Part shown: one piece after another, positions 32,785 through 41,732 of the stretch
Layout: each line of letters starts with the position of its first letter
Numbering within the stretch: the first letter of the stretch is position 1
Translations under genes and position numbers: made by a program
NCBI GenBank assembly: GCA_001603115.1
Contig: LVBG01000006.1
Span: 1-64,000 of the forward strand
Direction: 5' to 3'
DNA from: Spirochaetales bacterium Spiro_05
GTDB lineage: Bacteria; Spirochaetota; Spirochaetia; Sphaerochaetales; Sphaerochaetaceae
Length of the DNA stretch: 64,000 nt
The notes under the pieces: model-generated
What the model saw: only the letters and a program-made list of their open reading frames with translations
Told to the model about the DNA's origin: nothing
Databases searched by the model: none

Positions 32785-33723
32785 ATGGTATTACAAGTTC
32801 ATGAGGTCATGAAGCGGTTCAATGCAACGCTTGCATTGGATGGATGTTCTCTCGAGGTCGATAAAGGTGAGGTCATCGGTCTGCTCGGCCCGAATGGGGC
32901 GGGAAAGACCACCTGCATCCGCAGTATCATCGGCCTGATTCCCATCGATGAGGGTACCATAACAGTCTTTGGGATGCATCAGGATGGGAGAAACAAGGAG
33001 ATTCGGAGGAAAATCGGCTATGTAACCCAGGAGATTACCCTCTATGAGGATATGAGTGGGAAGGACAACCTCGCCTTTTTTGCCTCACTGTATGGGATGG
33101 GAAAGGCCGAGATTGATACCCGCATGCCAGAGGTTGCGGCCATTATTGGTCTGGAAGGCCGGCTTAGGGACAAAGTCAAACACTATAGTGGGGGAATGAA
33201 GCGAAGGCTCAACATCGGTTGTGCCCTCATGCACTCCCCACCCTTGATCATCATGGATGAGCCAACGGTGGGCATCGATCCCCAGTCGCGCTCCTTCATC
33301 CTGCGTTCGGTCAAAGAGCTTGCCAAGCGTGGCTCGACCATCATCTACACCTCCCACTACATTGAAGAGGTCGAGGCGGTGGCTTCCCGTATATACATCA
33401 TGGATAGTGGACATATCATCGCCCATGGAACTTTGGCCCAGTTGGTTGCCCGTATCCAAGGGGACCACATCATTGAAGTTGAAGTGCGCCTGGGTTCGGA
33501 AGAGGTGAAACGCCGGTTGCTCTCACTAGCGGATGTGAAAGAGGTGGTGCTGGAAGGGAACCGATACCGAATTGTTGTGCCTGCAGGGATTCCCATCTTG
33601 GACAAGATTCTGGTTGCATTTGCCAACCTCCCTTTGGTTTCGATCAATACCAAGCAACCTAATCTTGAGGATGTGTTTCTTACCCTGACCGGCAAACAGC
33701 TGCGTGATGAGGTGAAGGCATGA
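32785..33723 (+). CDS. ABC-2 exporter ATPase
   Basis: A 312-aa ATPase with Walker A GPNGAGKTT (residues about 36-44), signature YSGGMKRRL and Walker B LIIMDEPTVGID, followed by a switch histidine in YTSHYIEEV. The C-terminal extension after residue 225 is typical of drug, lantibiotic or Na+ exporters. The ATG at 32785 follows AGGAG at 7 nt. It overlaps the first permease by 4 bp. Confidence 0.9.
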   Translation: MVLQVHEVMKRFNATLALDGCSLEVDKGEVIGLLGPNGAGKTTCIRSIIGLIPIDEGTITVFGMHQDGRNKEIRRKIGYVTQEITLYEDMSGKDNLAFFASLYGMGKAEIDTRMPEVAAIIGLEGRLRDKVKHYSGGMKRRLNIGCALMHSPPLIIMDEPTVGIDPQSRSFILRSVKELAKRGSTIIYTSHYIEEVEAVASRIYIMDSGHIIAHGTLAQLVARIQGDHIIEVEVRLGSEEVKRRLLSLADVKEVVLEGNRYRIVVPAGIPILDKILVAFANLPLVSINTKQPNLEDVFLTLTGKQLRDEVKA

Positions 33724-34451
33724 TTGGGTTCCACTTGAAAAGAGCTTCTCACGACCTGATCGGTCAGGTCATCCTGATTCTCTTCCCGCTCGTTCTGATC
33801 TTCTTCTTTGATTTTCTGTATCGTAATATCGGCATTGAGACGGGAATGGAAATAGGATCGCAGAATCGTGCCACGGTTCTGGCAATCGGGTTCGCCTTGA
33901 CGTTCCAGATCTACGCTTCTGCGATGAGTTTTGAGACCCTCAGTGAGGACTTGTTCACCCCGATGCACGACCGGCTCTTCTCCACTCCTGCTGAAGGCCG
34001 ATCGCTGGTACTTTCTGTCCTGCTCAGTGGTACGGTGGTGAGTTTCATGCAGTCCTGTGTCGTGCTTGTTTTCTCGATGCTGATACTGGGGGCGTCCTTC
34101 CCCAATTTTCCTTTGGTGCTGGCAATCATTCTTCTTTCGGTACTCTTCAATCAGCTGTTGGGAACGGTCCTGCTGCTCTTCTGTGGTTCGCCGAAGGCAG
34201 CAAACATCGTAACGACCGTGTATGGGTCGGTGGTTCCCATGCTGGTAGGACTCTACTTTCCGCTGCCTAAGAGTGCATTGGTTCGGTTCTTGCGGCTGTA
34301 CGGAACCCCGATGAGTCTTGCCAATACTGCCTCTCTTGGCGTAATGGAGGGTGACTGGCTGCAAGCCATCATCACCATCGGTCCGCTGGTCGGTCTTTCA
34401 GTGGTGCTTTTTGTGTTGCTCAAGGGTTTGGTAAGGAGGGTGGTGGCATGA
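33720..34451 (+). CDS. ABC-2 exporter permease, subunit 1
   Basis: A 243-aa membrane protein with six hydrophobic helices in the ABC-2 arrangement. Segment TLSEDLFTPMHDRLFSTPAE, near residue 80, is the cytoplasmic coupling region that contacts the ATPase. It starts with an ATGA overlap on the ATPase gene and overlaps the second permease in the same way. The exported substrate is not evident from sequence. Confidence 0.85.
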   Translation: MIGFHLKRASHDLIGQVILILFPLVLIFFFDFLYRNIGIETGMEIGSQNRATVLAIGFALTFQIYASAMSFETLSEDLFTPMHDRLFSTPAEGRSLVLSVLLSGTVVSFMQSCVVLVFSMLILGASFPNFPLVLAIILLSVLFNQLLGTVLLLFCGSPKAANIVTTVYGSVVPMLVGLYFPLPKSALVRFLRLYGTPMSLANTASLGVMEGDWLQAIITIGPLVGLSVVLFVLLKGLVRRVVA

Positions 34452-35125
34452 CAATTTTCTTGCTTGCCCTGAGGACAAATCTCCAGCAAAAGTTCTCTCT
34501 TTTCCTTCTGGTGGTGTTTCCTGCGGTGTTGTTGTTCATTCCTTCCACAGGAGGAAGCCTCCCCATGGGAATGAGCCTGTATGGTCTGCTCAATTTTTAC
34601 TCAGCTTTTCTTATGACCCGTCCTGTAGTTGAGGATAGGATGCGCAAGGTTGTCGTGAGAATTGCGGCCTCACCGGTCTCCCATGCCACCTACCTGTTCA
34701 GCCATCTTGGTGCCGCTCTGGTACTGCTTGCATCACAAGCGACCATCTTTGTCATTGCGAGTGTCATAAGGTTTGGACCTAGCCTCACCAACTATGCAGT
34801 GCTTTGGCTTCTCTATCTTGCCTACAGCGTGATGGTGCTCTCCTTCTCGCTTGCCTGGAACACCATGTTTCGTTCCTACACAACCAGCTTTGCGCTCTTC
34901 AGTGGAGTGGGATCCATCATGTGCCTGATCAGCGGGCTCTCCTTCCCTCTGCATCTCTTGCCGGAGAGCGTGCAGCGCCTTGTTCGGATTCTTCCGACCT
35001 ACTGGCTTGCCCATGCGCTTGGTGCCCTGTATGAGAAACAGAGTGCTGGCATCCTGCTCGCTGGTGTGGTACTCTTGGTGTTTGCAGGGATATTTCTCTT
35101 GTTGGGAAGTAAAAGGAGATTCTAG
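34448..35125 (+). CDS. ABC-2 exporter permease, subunit 2
   Basis: A 225-aa membrane protein with six hydrophobic helices and a coupling segment (VEDRMRKVVVRIAASPVSH) that parallels the one in the first permease, so the two form a heterodimer. SGLSFPLHLLPESVQRLVRILPTYW-like sequence near residue 160 is the usual ABC-2 extracellular/interface signature. Its end lies 3 nt before the sensor kinase start. Confidence 0.85.
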   Translation: MTIFLLALRTNLQQKFSLFLLVVFPAVLLFIPSTGGSLPMGMSLYGLLNFYSAFLMTRPVVEDRMRKVVVRIAASPVSHATYLFSHLGAALVLLASQATIFVIASVIRFGPSLTNYAVLWLLYLAYSVMVLSFSLAWNTMFRSYTTSFALFSGVGSIMCLISGLSFPLHLLPESVQRLVRILPTYWLAHALGALYEKQSAGILLAGVVLLVFAGIFLLLGSKRRF

Positions 35126-35128
35126 AAG

Positions 35129-36220
35129 TTGGCAGGCAAGAGGGTTCTTTTGGGGTGTGAGGTGGTGGAAACAGTGCTCGTTCTCTCCCTCTTGCTCCTT
35201 GCTCTCGTTCTTCTTTTCCCTATCCTCGATGCGGTGAGACTTCTCATTTTTCTTTTAGTGGTCCTCTCCCTCCTTTTTCGCTGGAGATTCCGCCCCAACC
35301 CTTCCTGGATGCTCATCGATGCCAGCCTCTTGGTGCTCATCTCTCTTGTTGTGAGGGATGCAGGGGTGCTCCTCGGCTTGTATGTGTGGTATTTTGCCAC
35401 TGAAAACAGGCCGCTTTTTGCTCTTCTCTATGGTTTGGTCTCTTTTTTCCTGCTTGGTCCTGTGCTCATGCAATTTCCCCTGCTTTGTTTGGTGCTCGGT
35501 CTCCTGCTATCGCGTTGGAAGGCCGAACGGCGAGTACTGCAAGGAGAAGCTGATGCGCTGCGACTCCACCTCCATCGCTTGGAAGAGGAGCAGTTGCATC
35601 TGTTGCTCGACTATCAGGATGCCCAACAGCTCTTCCGTCTGGAGGAGCGTTCCCACATTGCCCAGATTCTCCATGACAGCCTGGGGCATGAACTGACAGG
35701 GGCTCATCTTTCGGGGAAGATGGTACGCTCTTTGTTGGAGCGGGGCGAGGTGGATCGGGCCAGGGAGAGTCAGGACAAGGTCATTGATCGGCTGGAGCGT
35801 AGTCTTGGGCAACTGAAGATGGCGGTGCGTGACTTGGAGAGCGATCCAGAGGTGGAAAAGTCCCGTTTGGAAGCATTGCTCAAAGAGTTCAATTACCCGG
35901 TGGAAACCCAAATCCGGGGTGACTTGCTGCTGGTCCCTGCCTTGGTGCGCCAACTGCTCTATAGCTGTCTGACTGAGGCCCTTACCAATGTAGCCAAGCA
36001 TGCAAATCCCAGTTCAGTGGTTTTGCAGATTGACTCGAGCCAGACGATGGTACGCATGATGCTGGAAAACGATGGCCTTATCAGGGAAGATGAACATGCT
36101 GGAGGAAATGGCCTGAGGTATATGCGTCGGCGTGTGGAGGCAGTCGGAGGCAGCCTTTCGATACAGAGAGCCGCAACCTTTCGCCTGATTGTCGTCATTC
36201 CGCTGTCTGGGGGGTACTGA
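35129..36220 (+). CDS. NarL-family sensor histidine kinase (HisKA_3)
   Basis: A 363-aa kinase with 5-6 N-terminal membrane helices in the first 130 residues and no large extracellular domain, so it probably senses the membrane or the adjacent ABC exporter. A coiled coil follows. The phospho-acceptor segment is HIAQILHDSLGHELTG, the N box EALTNVAKHA and the G box GGNGLRYMRRRVEAVGG. The start is TTG at 35129 with AAGGAG 10 nt before it; a GTG about 11 codons later is possible. It pairs with the next gene and resembles DesK/LiaS-type stress systems. Confidence 0.85.
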   Translation: MAGKRVLLGCEVVETVLVLSLLLLALVLLFPILDAVRLLIFLLVVLSLLFRWRFRPNPSWMLIDASLLVLISLVVRDAGVLLGLYVWYFATENRPLFALLYGLVSFFLLGPVLMQFPLLCLVLGLLLSRWKAERRVLQGEADALRLHLHRLEEEQLHLLLDYQDAQQLFRLEERSHIAQILHDSLGHELTGAHLSGKMVRSLLERGEVDRARESQDKVIDRLERSLGQLKMAVRDLESDPEVEKSRLEALLKEFNYPVETQIRGDLLLVPALVRQLLYSCLTEALTNVAKHANPSSVVLQIDSSQTMVRMMLENDGLIREDEHAGGNGLRYMRRRVEAVGGSLSIQRAATFRLIVVIPLSGGY

Positions 36221-36221
36221 A

Positions 36222-36833
36222 GTGAGAATTGTGCTCGTAGATGATGACGAATTGGTGCTGGAGTCACTTTCTGTCTTGCTCGCTGAGGATGAGGATGTAC
36301 ATATTGTGGGGTGTGCAACCAATGGCTCTGAAGCACTCGATCTTCTTGGGCGTTTGGAAGCGGATGTGGTACTCTTGGATGTTCAGATGCCGGTAATGGA
36401 TGGCCTTGAGGCGGCTCAACGCATCAGAGCGCAGTTTCCCCGCATCAAGATCCTGATGCTCACCACATTTGCCGATTACCGCACCGTTCATCGGGCTTTG
36501 GAAGCAGGAGCCTCAGGCTTCTTGCTCAAAAGTGATCCTACTGAGAAGCAAGTGATGACGATCAAGGCTGTGCATCAGGGGCTTCCGGTTATCAGCGAGC
36601 AGGCACTGAGAAGCTTCTCCGACCCTTTGGTGTTCCATGACTTGAGCAGGGGGGAGCAGGAAGTGTTGGAGCAGTTGGCCGGCGGGCTCTCGAACAAGGA
36701 AATTGCTGCACGTCTCTGTTTGAGCGAAGGGACGGTGCGCAATGTGATATCAGTGATGTTGGATAAGCTGGCCTTACGTGACCGCACCCAACTGGCCATT
36801 GCCTATTGGCAGCGTAAAAGTACAGGGAGGTAG
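36222..36833 (+). CDS. NarL/LuxR-type response regulator
   Basis: A 203-aa regulator with a receiver domain (acid pocket LVDDDE, phospho-Asp in VVLLDVQMPVMDG near residue 52, Lys in FLLKSDP) and a C-terminal LuxR helix-turn-helix (LSNKEIAARLCLSEGTVRN). The GTG start at 36222 lies just after the kinase stop. It probably controls its own operon; the 14-bp palindrome at 32720 is a candidate target. Confidence 0.9.
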   Translation: MRIVLVDDDELVLESLSVLLAEDEDVHIVGCATNGSEALDLLGRLEADVVLLDVQMPVMDGLEAAQRIRAQFPRIKILMLTTFADYRTVHRALEAGASGFLLKSDPTEKQVMTIKAVHQGLPVISEQALRSFSDPLVFHDLSRGEQEVLEQLAGGLSNKEIAARLCLSEGTVRNVISVMLDKLALRDRTQLAIAYWQRKSTGR

Positions 36834-36834
36834 C

Positions 36835-37035
36835 ATGCGTGACCTGAGTATCCTTATCGGCATCTACACCGTGGCAGTGTTGTTGGCAGGGTTCGGCATT
36901 GTATCGCTGAAACGGCAGAAGCGTTCTCCTGCTGTCCAGGATGAGCCGATGACAAAGCAAGTGGCCAAGCCTCTGGTCTCCACCGAGGATATGCTCAGCG
37001 GATGGGGAAAGGAAGAGGAGGAGGCCAAACAATGA
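36835..37035 (+). CDS. Small membrane protein (66 aa) of the exporter operon
   Basis: The ATG at 36835 follows GGGAGG and comes one base after the response regulator stop. The product has one N-terminal helix (LSILIGIYTVAVLLAGFGIV) and a charged cytoplasmic tail ending in acidic residues. No family was recognised. It overlaps the next gene by 4 bp, so it is embedded in the operon and probably a small accessory or signalling partner of the kinase or exporter. Confidence 0.65.
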   Translation: MRDLSILIGIYTVAVLLAGFGIVSLKRQKRSPAVQDEPMTKQVAKPLVSTEDMLSGWGKEEEEAKQ

Positions 37036-37688
37036 GGCAACTCTTTCTCCTCGGCGACTCCACCTGCGCCGAAAAGGAGGCAGATAAGCGTCCTGAGACC
37101 GGGTGGGGAATGGGTATGCAAGCTTTGGTCGGCACCAGCTTCACGGTAGTGAATCTTGCCCTCAATGGACGCAGTACCAAGTCATTCATTCAGGAGGGGG
37201 TGTTTGAGAAATGCCTTAGGGCTCTGAATGCTGATGATGTGGTCATGATCCAATTCGGCCACAATGACAGCAAGGAGGATGAAGAGCGCCATACCGATCC
37301 TTGGACCACCTATCAGGGTAATCTTGCCTTCATGGCAGAACAGGTGCGCCAGAAGGGAGCCTACCCGATTCTTCTGACTCCAATCTGCCGAAGGCGTTTC
37401 AGCGTTGACGGGGTATTGGTCCAAACCCATGGAGACTATCCCTCTGCGATGAGAGCCCTTGCCAAAGGAAGGGGCTATGCGGTGTTCGACCTTACCCAGG
37501 AGACCTTTCAGATACTCACACATTTGGGAGCGGAGGCTTCCAAGCAATTGTTTCTGCACCTTAAGCCCTTGGAGCATCCGAACTACCCAGAGGGAGTGGC
37601 GGATGATACCCACCTCAACGAGGTTGGTGCCCGTGTTGTGGCACGGAGGGTGTTTCGCTTCTTGTCCCAGCATAGTCCTAGAGAATGA
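37032..37688 (+). CDS. SGNH hydrolase, rhamnogalacturonan acetylesterase type
   Basis: A 218-aa esterase with no signal peptide. The SGNH blocks are GDSTCAE (Ser, residues about 8-14), the Gly/Asn blocks NLALNGRSTKS and IQFGHNDS, and the late DDTHLNEVG with catalytic Asp and His. The GDST form and block V match the RGAE/YesT family, which removes acetyl groups from pectin-derived sugars. Being cytoplasmic, it would act on imported oligosaccharides. ATGA overlap with the small membrane gene ties it to the exporter operon. Confidence 0.83.
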   Translation: MRQLFLLGDSTCAEKEADKRPETGWGMGMQALVGTSFTVVNLALNGRSTKSFIQEGVFEKCLRALNADDVVMIQFGHNDSKEDEERHTDPWTTYQGNLAFMAEQVRQKGAYPILLTPICRRRFSVDGVLVQTHGDYPSAMRALAKGRGYAVFDLTQETFQILTHLGAEASKQLFLHLKPLEHPNYPEGVADDTHLNEVGARVVARRVFRFLSQHSPRE

Positions 37689-37770
37689 ATAGGCTTTCTT
37701 GCTGAGAACACTTTTCTCTGACGCATTTTTCTTTTACGATGGTCTGCAATGCGAAGAGGGGAGCGTGCTC

Positions 37771-38076
37771 ATGGACATACAGGCGATCAAGATAGACAGC
37801 AACGATACAGTGGCAACCTGCATGCAGGAAGCGCACCCGGGTGACCGTGTGAGCTTGCTTTTGCCTTACCAAGAGAGCTTACTCTGTGTTTCAACCATTC
37901 CTGTCTGGCACAAGATTGCCTTGGTGGATATCAAGCCGGGAGAGGAGATCTTCAAGTACGGGGAGTGCATCGGAACTGCAACCACCGCGATCAGCAAAGG
38001 CGGATGGGTGTCCCATCTGAATCTGGTGGGTGGTGACCGAAAGTATGACGATGAGCTCTGGCAGGAGGCGCTTTGA
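37771..38076 (+). CDS. uxaA: Altronate dehydratase, small subunit (SAF domain)
   Basis: A 101-aa SAF-domain protein corresponding to the N-terminal part of UxaA-type hexonate dehydratases. The family start (NDTVATCMQEAHPGDRV) and the turn HKIALVDIKPGEEIFKYGECIG are visible. ATG at 37771 has GGGGAG 7 nt upstream, which decides against earlier in-frame codons. Its TGA overlaps the ATG of the large subunit by one base. The two together match one E. coli UxaA in length. Confidence 0.83.
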   Translation: MDIQAIKIDSNDTVATCMQEAHPGDRVSLLLPYQESLLCVSTIPVWHKIALVDIKPGEEIFKYGECIGTATTAISKGGWVSHLNLVGGDRKYDDELWQEAL

Positions 38077-39236
38077 TGCAGTTTTTGGGATACAAGCGTT
38101 CTGAGGGGAGAAGCGGGGTGCGTAATCTCGTTTTGGTGCTTCCTACCTGTGGCTGTGCGAGTGAGACGGCCAGGATTGTGGCAAACCAAGTACAGGGAAC
38201 GGTGAATGTGATCATCAACACCGGGTGTGCGGATGTCGAGGCAAATACTGAGTTGACCCAACGGGTGCTCACTGGGTTTGCCCTCAATCCCAATGTATAC
38301 GCGGTGGTCATCATCGGTCTTGGGTGTGAGACGGTGGGGCATACGGAGCTGAGACAAAAAATTCAAAAAGAAACTTCCAAACCAGTCGTCTCCTTCGGGA
38401 TCCAGGAAGAGGGGGGAACCCTCAAGACCGCTGCAAAGGCGGTCTCCGCTGCCCGTGAGCTGGTTGCCCAGGCGAGTATGCAGCAACGCGTCCTCTGTGA
38501 TGTGTCTGAGATTCTTTTAGGTCTGGAGTGTGGAGGCAGCGATGCTACCAGCGGCCTTGCTGCCAACCCAGCCCTTGGGTTGTGTTGCGACCGCCTGATT
38601 GATGAGGGTGCATCCACCATGCTCAGTGAGACGATTGAGTTCATCGGGGCAGAGCATATTCTGGCAAGGCGAGCGATCAATAAAGAGGTCCACGATCAGA
38701 TCATCGGTATTTGCAAGGCGTATGAGGAGCATCTTGCTTCAGCCGGGCAGAGTTGCCGAGCAGGCCAACCTACTCCCGGCAACAAGGAGGGAGGGCTTTC
38801 CTCTTTGGAGGAGAAGAGCCTCGGATGCATCAAGAAGGGCGGTTCGCGTCCTATCGTTGAGGTGCTTGCCGAAGCTGTGCGTCCCACCAAGCAGGGTTCT
38901 GTCATCATGGATACTCCGGGCTACGATATTGCTTCCATCACCAGCATGGTTGCCGGTGGGTGTCAGCTGGTAGCGTTCACCACAGGAAGGGGCACTCCTA
39001 CCGGCATTGCGTTGGCTCCGGTGCTCAAGATAACAGGCAACCGGGATACGTACCAGCATATGCTGGATAATATGGATACCGACGTAAGTGGCATCATCGG
39101 AGGGGAGTACTCCCTTGAGGATGGGGCGAACCGCATCTATGACGACATTCTCTCTGTCTGCAACGGAAAGCTCACCAAGGCGGAGGCCTTCGGTTTCTCC
39201 GATGTCTGCATCGACCATGTGTGTAGGTTCGTCTAA
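38076..39236 (+). CDS. uxaA: Altronate dehydratase, large subunit
   Basis: A 386-aa iron-dependent dehydratase subunit that turns altronate into 2-keto-3-deoxygluconate in galacturonate catabolism. The family start (GYKRSEGRSGVRN), LPTCGCASE near residue 25, GLECGGSDATSG near residue 150 and VMDTPGYD near 275 are the usual conserved segments, rich in Cys and acidic residues near the metal. Mannonate, galactarate and sulfolactate enzymes share this architecture, so the substrate is inferred from the GH4 galacturonidase and acetylesterase elsewhere in the window. Confidence 0.83.
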   Translation: MQFLGYKRSEGRSGVRNLVLVLPTCGCASETARIVANQVQGTVNVIINTGCADVEANTELTQRVLTGFALNPNVYAVVIIGLGCETVGHTELRQKIQKETSKPVVSFGIQEEGGTLKTAAKAVSAARELVAQASMQQRVLCDVSEILLGLECGGSDATSGLAANPALGLCCDRLIDEGASTMLSETIEFIGAEHILARRAINKEVHDQIIGICKAYEEHLASAGQSCRAGQPTPGNKEGGLSSLEEKSLGCIKKGGSRPIVEVLAEAVRPTKQGSVIMDTPGYDIASITSMVAGGCQLVAFTTGRGTPTGIALAPVLKITGNRDTYQHMLDNMDTDVSGIIGGEYSLEDGANRIYDDILSVCNGKLTKAEAFGFSDVCIDHVCRFV

Positions 39237-39340
39237 GGAAAAATCAAGAAATATTTCCAGAAGACTAGGCTCTTCTCTTTCTTGCTCACAAAACCTCTTG
39301 TATGCTTTTCCTCAGAAAATAGCATGCAGGAGGTTTTTCT

Positions 39341-40690
39341 ATGCGCAGAGCCTGGATACTCGTCTGTTTGGTGATTCTCCTGATAGGATGTGATTCTGCA
39401 TCAAAACAGCCTCCGATAGGGGTGCATTCCCCGAAAATCACCTATATTCCCGCAGCAGGTTCCACTCGATCAGACTCAAGCCATTATTTCCGGGTTGAGG
39501 AGATTCAGGAAAGCAGTCGCTCATCCTCTTCTCGTGATGTGGAACCGGAAGAGCTCTATGAGCTGTGGCTGATGCCGGTGGTAAGGGGCTGGGATGAATC
39601 AATCAGTCATGAGAATGTGAGTCGCATCAAGCGGTTTACTGTTGCTTCCAACGGATATTCCATTCCAAAGGAGGAGTTGCCTGAAACCGATTCCTCGGTG
39701 GTTTTCATCATGCGCATCACCGAAGAGAACGAACGGGAGCTGATAGGCTTCCTTACCTTGCAGGTTGCTGATGGGTTGCCTGTGATTGAATTTCCGCCAC
39801 AAAATGAAATAACAGGAACTGTCAGTTTTGGCTCGGTGACATATAGTCCAGATTCCTATTTGTCGACTTCTGGCACTACGCTTCAAGAGAACCAAGAGAG
39901 CTTTTCCGCAAGTACCTACTCAGATCTTACCAATCTGACAATCTCACAGAATCTGGTTCTGATGGCCGTCAATACACTCTACAATACCGCTTCCGATGGT
40001 ACGTTTTATGCTCCCGGGATGCTCATGCAGTATGAATTGTCGAATGCAGGAACTGTTGCTTGGAGAGACCTGGAGCTCTGGGTATACAGCAACCAGTATG
40101 ATGAGCGTGCTGCCCTGATCAGTCCTTCGGGAGAGAACCTGATGAATGACCAATTCGTCCAAGCACAAGGGCCCAATAGTTCGGTACAGTGGTTTGCCTC
40201 CTTGCCGGTTGAAGAAGTGCTTTCTTCAGCCCAAAGTGGGGCTCTGTGGGGGCTGGTCAATGAGGATGGAGAGCAGCTTGCAGCTTTTGATTTCTCTGTT
40301 GCTTTTGTCCTGGATGAGGATGGCTATCCTATCATCCCCATGATTGATCCCACCTACACGGTGAGCTCTATCCATTCCGATAGGGTGGAAAGTATTGACT
40401 TCAACTGGTTCTATTATGGTCCGGATGGACAGCGAAATGCCATTCTCCCTGGATCGGGCATTGCAGACTTGCTCAGGGAGTTGTATATCGATTGCCCCAC
40501 AGGAACCTACATGATACGCAATAGCTTGGACACAACTCAGGGAGTTTATCGCATGCAAGGGGATTTATTCTCAGTCCACAACTTCGACATACCCCTTGCA
40601 ACATCAGATCTTGAGGATTTGAACGTTGGCTATACCTACACCTTCTATGGGTGCAATACCCCTATGAAGGCAAGGCTGGATACGGAATAG
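39341..40690 (+). CDS. Hypothetical lipoprotein (449 aa)
   Basis: The ATG follows AGGAGG at 7 nt. The signal peptide ends with the lipobox LLIGC (Cys at about residue 17), so the protein is anchored to a membrane by lipid. The rest is acidic, rich in Ser, Thr and Tyr, and predicted mainly beta-strand, with no motif I recognise. It stands alone and ends in a hairpin that overlaps its own stop codon. Spirochaetes carry many surface lipoproteins of this kind. Confidence 0.7.
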   Translation: MRRAWILVCLVILLIGCDSASKQPPIGVHSPKITYIPAAGSTRSDSSHYFRVEEIQESSRSSSSRDVEPEELYELWLMPVVRGWDESISHENVSRIKRFTVASNGYSIPKEELPETDSSVVFIMRITEENERELIGFLTLQVADGLPVIEFPPQNEITGTVSFGSVTYSPDSYLSTSGTTLQENQESFSASTYSDLTNLTISQNLVLMAVNTLYNTASDGTFYAPGMLMQYELSNAGTVAWRDLELWVYSNQYDERAALISPSGENLMNDQFVQAQGPNSSVQWFASLPVEEVLSSAQSGALWGLVNEDGEQLAAFDFSVAFVLDEDGYPIIPMIDPTYTVSSIHSDRVESIDFNWFYYGPDGQRNAILPGSGIADLLRELYIDCPTGTYMIRNSLDTTQGVYRMQGDLFSVHNFDIPLATSDLEDLNVGYTYTFYGCNTPMKARLDTE

Positions 40691-40713
40691 GTCTGCAATT
40701 GTATTCCGTTTTC
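40682..40713 (+). terminator. Rho-independent terminator of the lipoprotein gene
   Basis: ACGGAATA (40682-40689) pairs with TATTCCGT (40702-40709) and is followed by a short T run. The left arm includes the stop codon of the lipoprotein gene. Confidence 0.75.
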
Positions 40714-40804
40714 ATACTTTCCTCACCAGATGGCAGGAGAAATGTATCATCTCCTGCCTATTCCTATGGTATGCTATAGCTACCTAAAAATTGGAGGAAG
40801 GACT

Positions 40805-41665
40805 GTGAAACGAAGTAAGACGAAGAAGTTGCTCGCCCTCTTGGTGATTTTGTTGCTTGCTGTGGGCTTGTTTGCCCAGACAACGACTTCGGGGAATGTC
40901 AAACTTACCGCTGCCTTCGGAACCGGCATTGAAGCCAAACTGGAAGCAGGGTATCAGGTAAAAATTCCCATGTTGGTGGGGGATGGTCCGCTTACCAGTG
41001 GAAACAACCTCAAGCTGAAGGCTCTTTTGGGAGCATCTCCCATTGCTGGAACCTTCGCGATCGATGCGGTGCTGACTCCCTTGGCAGTTCTGGAAATCAG
41101 CCTTGGTGGCGGTATCGGTACCGGTTGGGAATTCGATCTCATGGAACTGCAGGGCCTGAAACTTGGCAGTGGACCGGTAGGAACTCCGCTCTCCTCTGAC
41201 AGCTTCGGAGGCACCTACTATGTAGGAAGAGCAGGAGCCGCTTTCCAGTTTGACACGGGTGTCATCTTCAAGAGCGACTGGATGAGTGTGGTTATGAGAA
41301 CCTACCACGAGCTCAACTTCAAGGGCTATTCGCATGCCGATGCTGACATTGCATGGGAGTATGAGAACGGCGGGGCCATGGTCAATGGTTTCAACTACAA
41401 GGGTGAGTACATCCTTGGCTACCAGATGCCTCTGATGGTCAATCTGGTGGGAGTGCAACTGGAAACCTTTCTCTACGACGTAGTGGATGACCGCTCAGCA
41501 TTGTTTGCAGATGCAAGCATTCTGGCCAACACCCAGATAACTGAGCAGCTTTCCGTATTGACCGCTGTCCAGTTCACCAACTACGAGAAGGACACTAACC
41601 GCAAGATTGTGACGAAAGATCCTTCCTTCAAGCGGGTTGCAGTCATGGTGAATTACGCTTTCTAG
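40805..41665 (+). CDS. Predicted outer-membrane beta-barrel protein
   Basis: A 286-aa exported protein. GTG at 40805 with GGAGGA 6 nt before it starts a clear signal peptide (KKLLALLVILLLAVGLFAQ). The mature part alternates hydrophobic and polar residues with many Gly and aromatic residues and ends in VNYAF, a C-terminal aromatic typical of barrel proteins. The size would suit 10-12 strands. I recognise no named family. It is monocistronic, with a terminator on each side. Confidence 0.65.
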   Translation: MKRSKTKKLLALLVILLLAVGLFAQTTTSGNVKLTAAFGTGIEAKLEAGYQVKIPMLVGDGPLTSGNNLKLKALLGASPIAGTFAIDAVLTPLAVLEISLGGGIGTGWEFDLMELQGLKLGSGPVGTPLSSDSFGGTYYVGRAGAAFQFDTGVIFKSDWMSVVMRTYHELNFKGYSHADADIAWEYENGGAMVNGFNYKGEYILGYQMPLMVNLVGVQLETFLYDVVDDRSALFADASILANTQITEQLSVLTAVQFTNYEKDTNRKIVTKDPSFKRVAVMVNYAF

Positions 41666-41685
41666 GTGCAGTAAGAAACTTACAA

Positions 41686-41732
41686 GGAACCAATCATAGA
41701 TGATTATGCATCGATGGTTGGTTCCCTTTTTC
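41686..41732 (+). terminator. Terminator downstream of the barrel protein
   Basis: GGAACCAA (41686-41693) pairs with TTGGTTCC (41718-41725), followed by CTTTTTC. It lies between the barrel protein gene and the convergent methyltransferase remnant. Confidence 0.75.
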
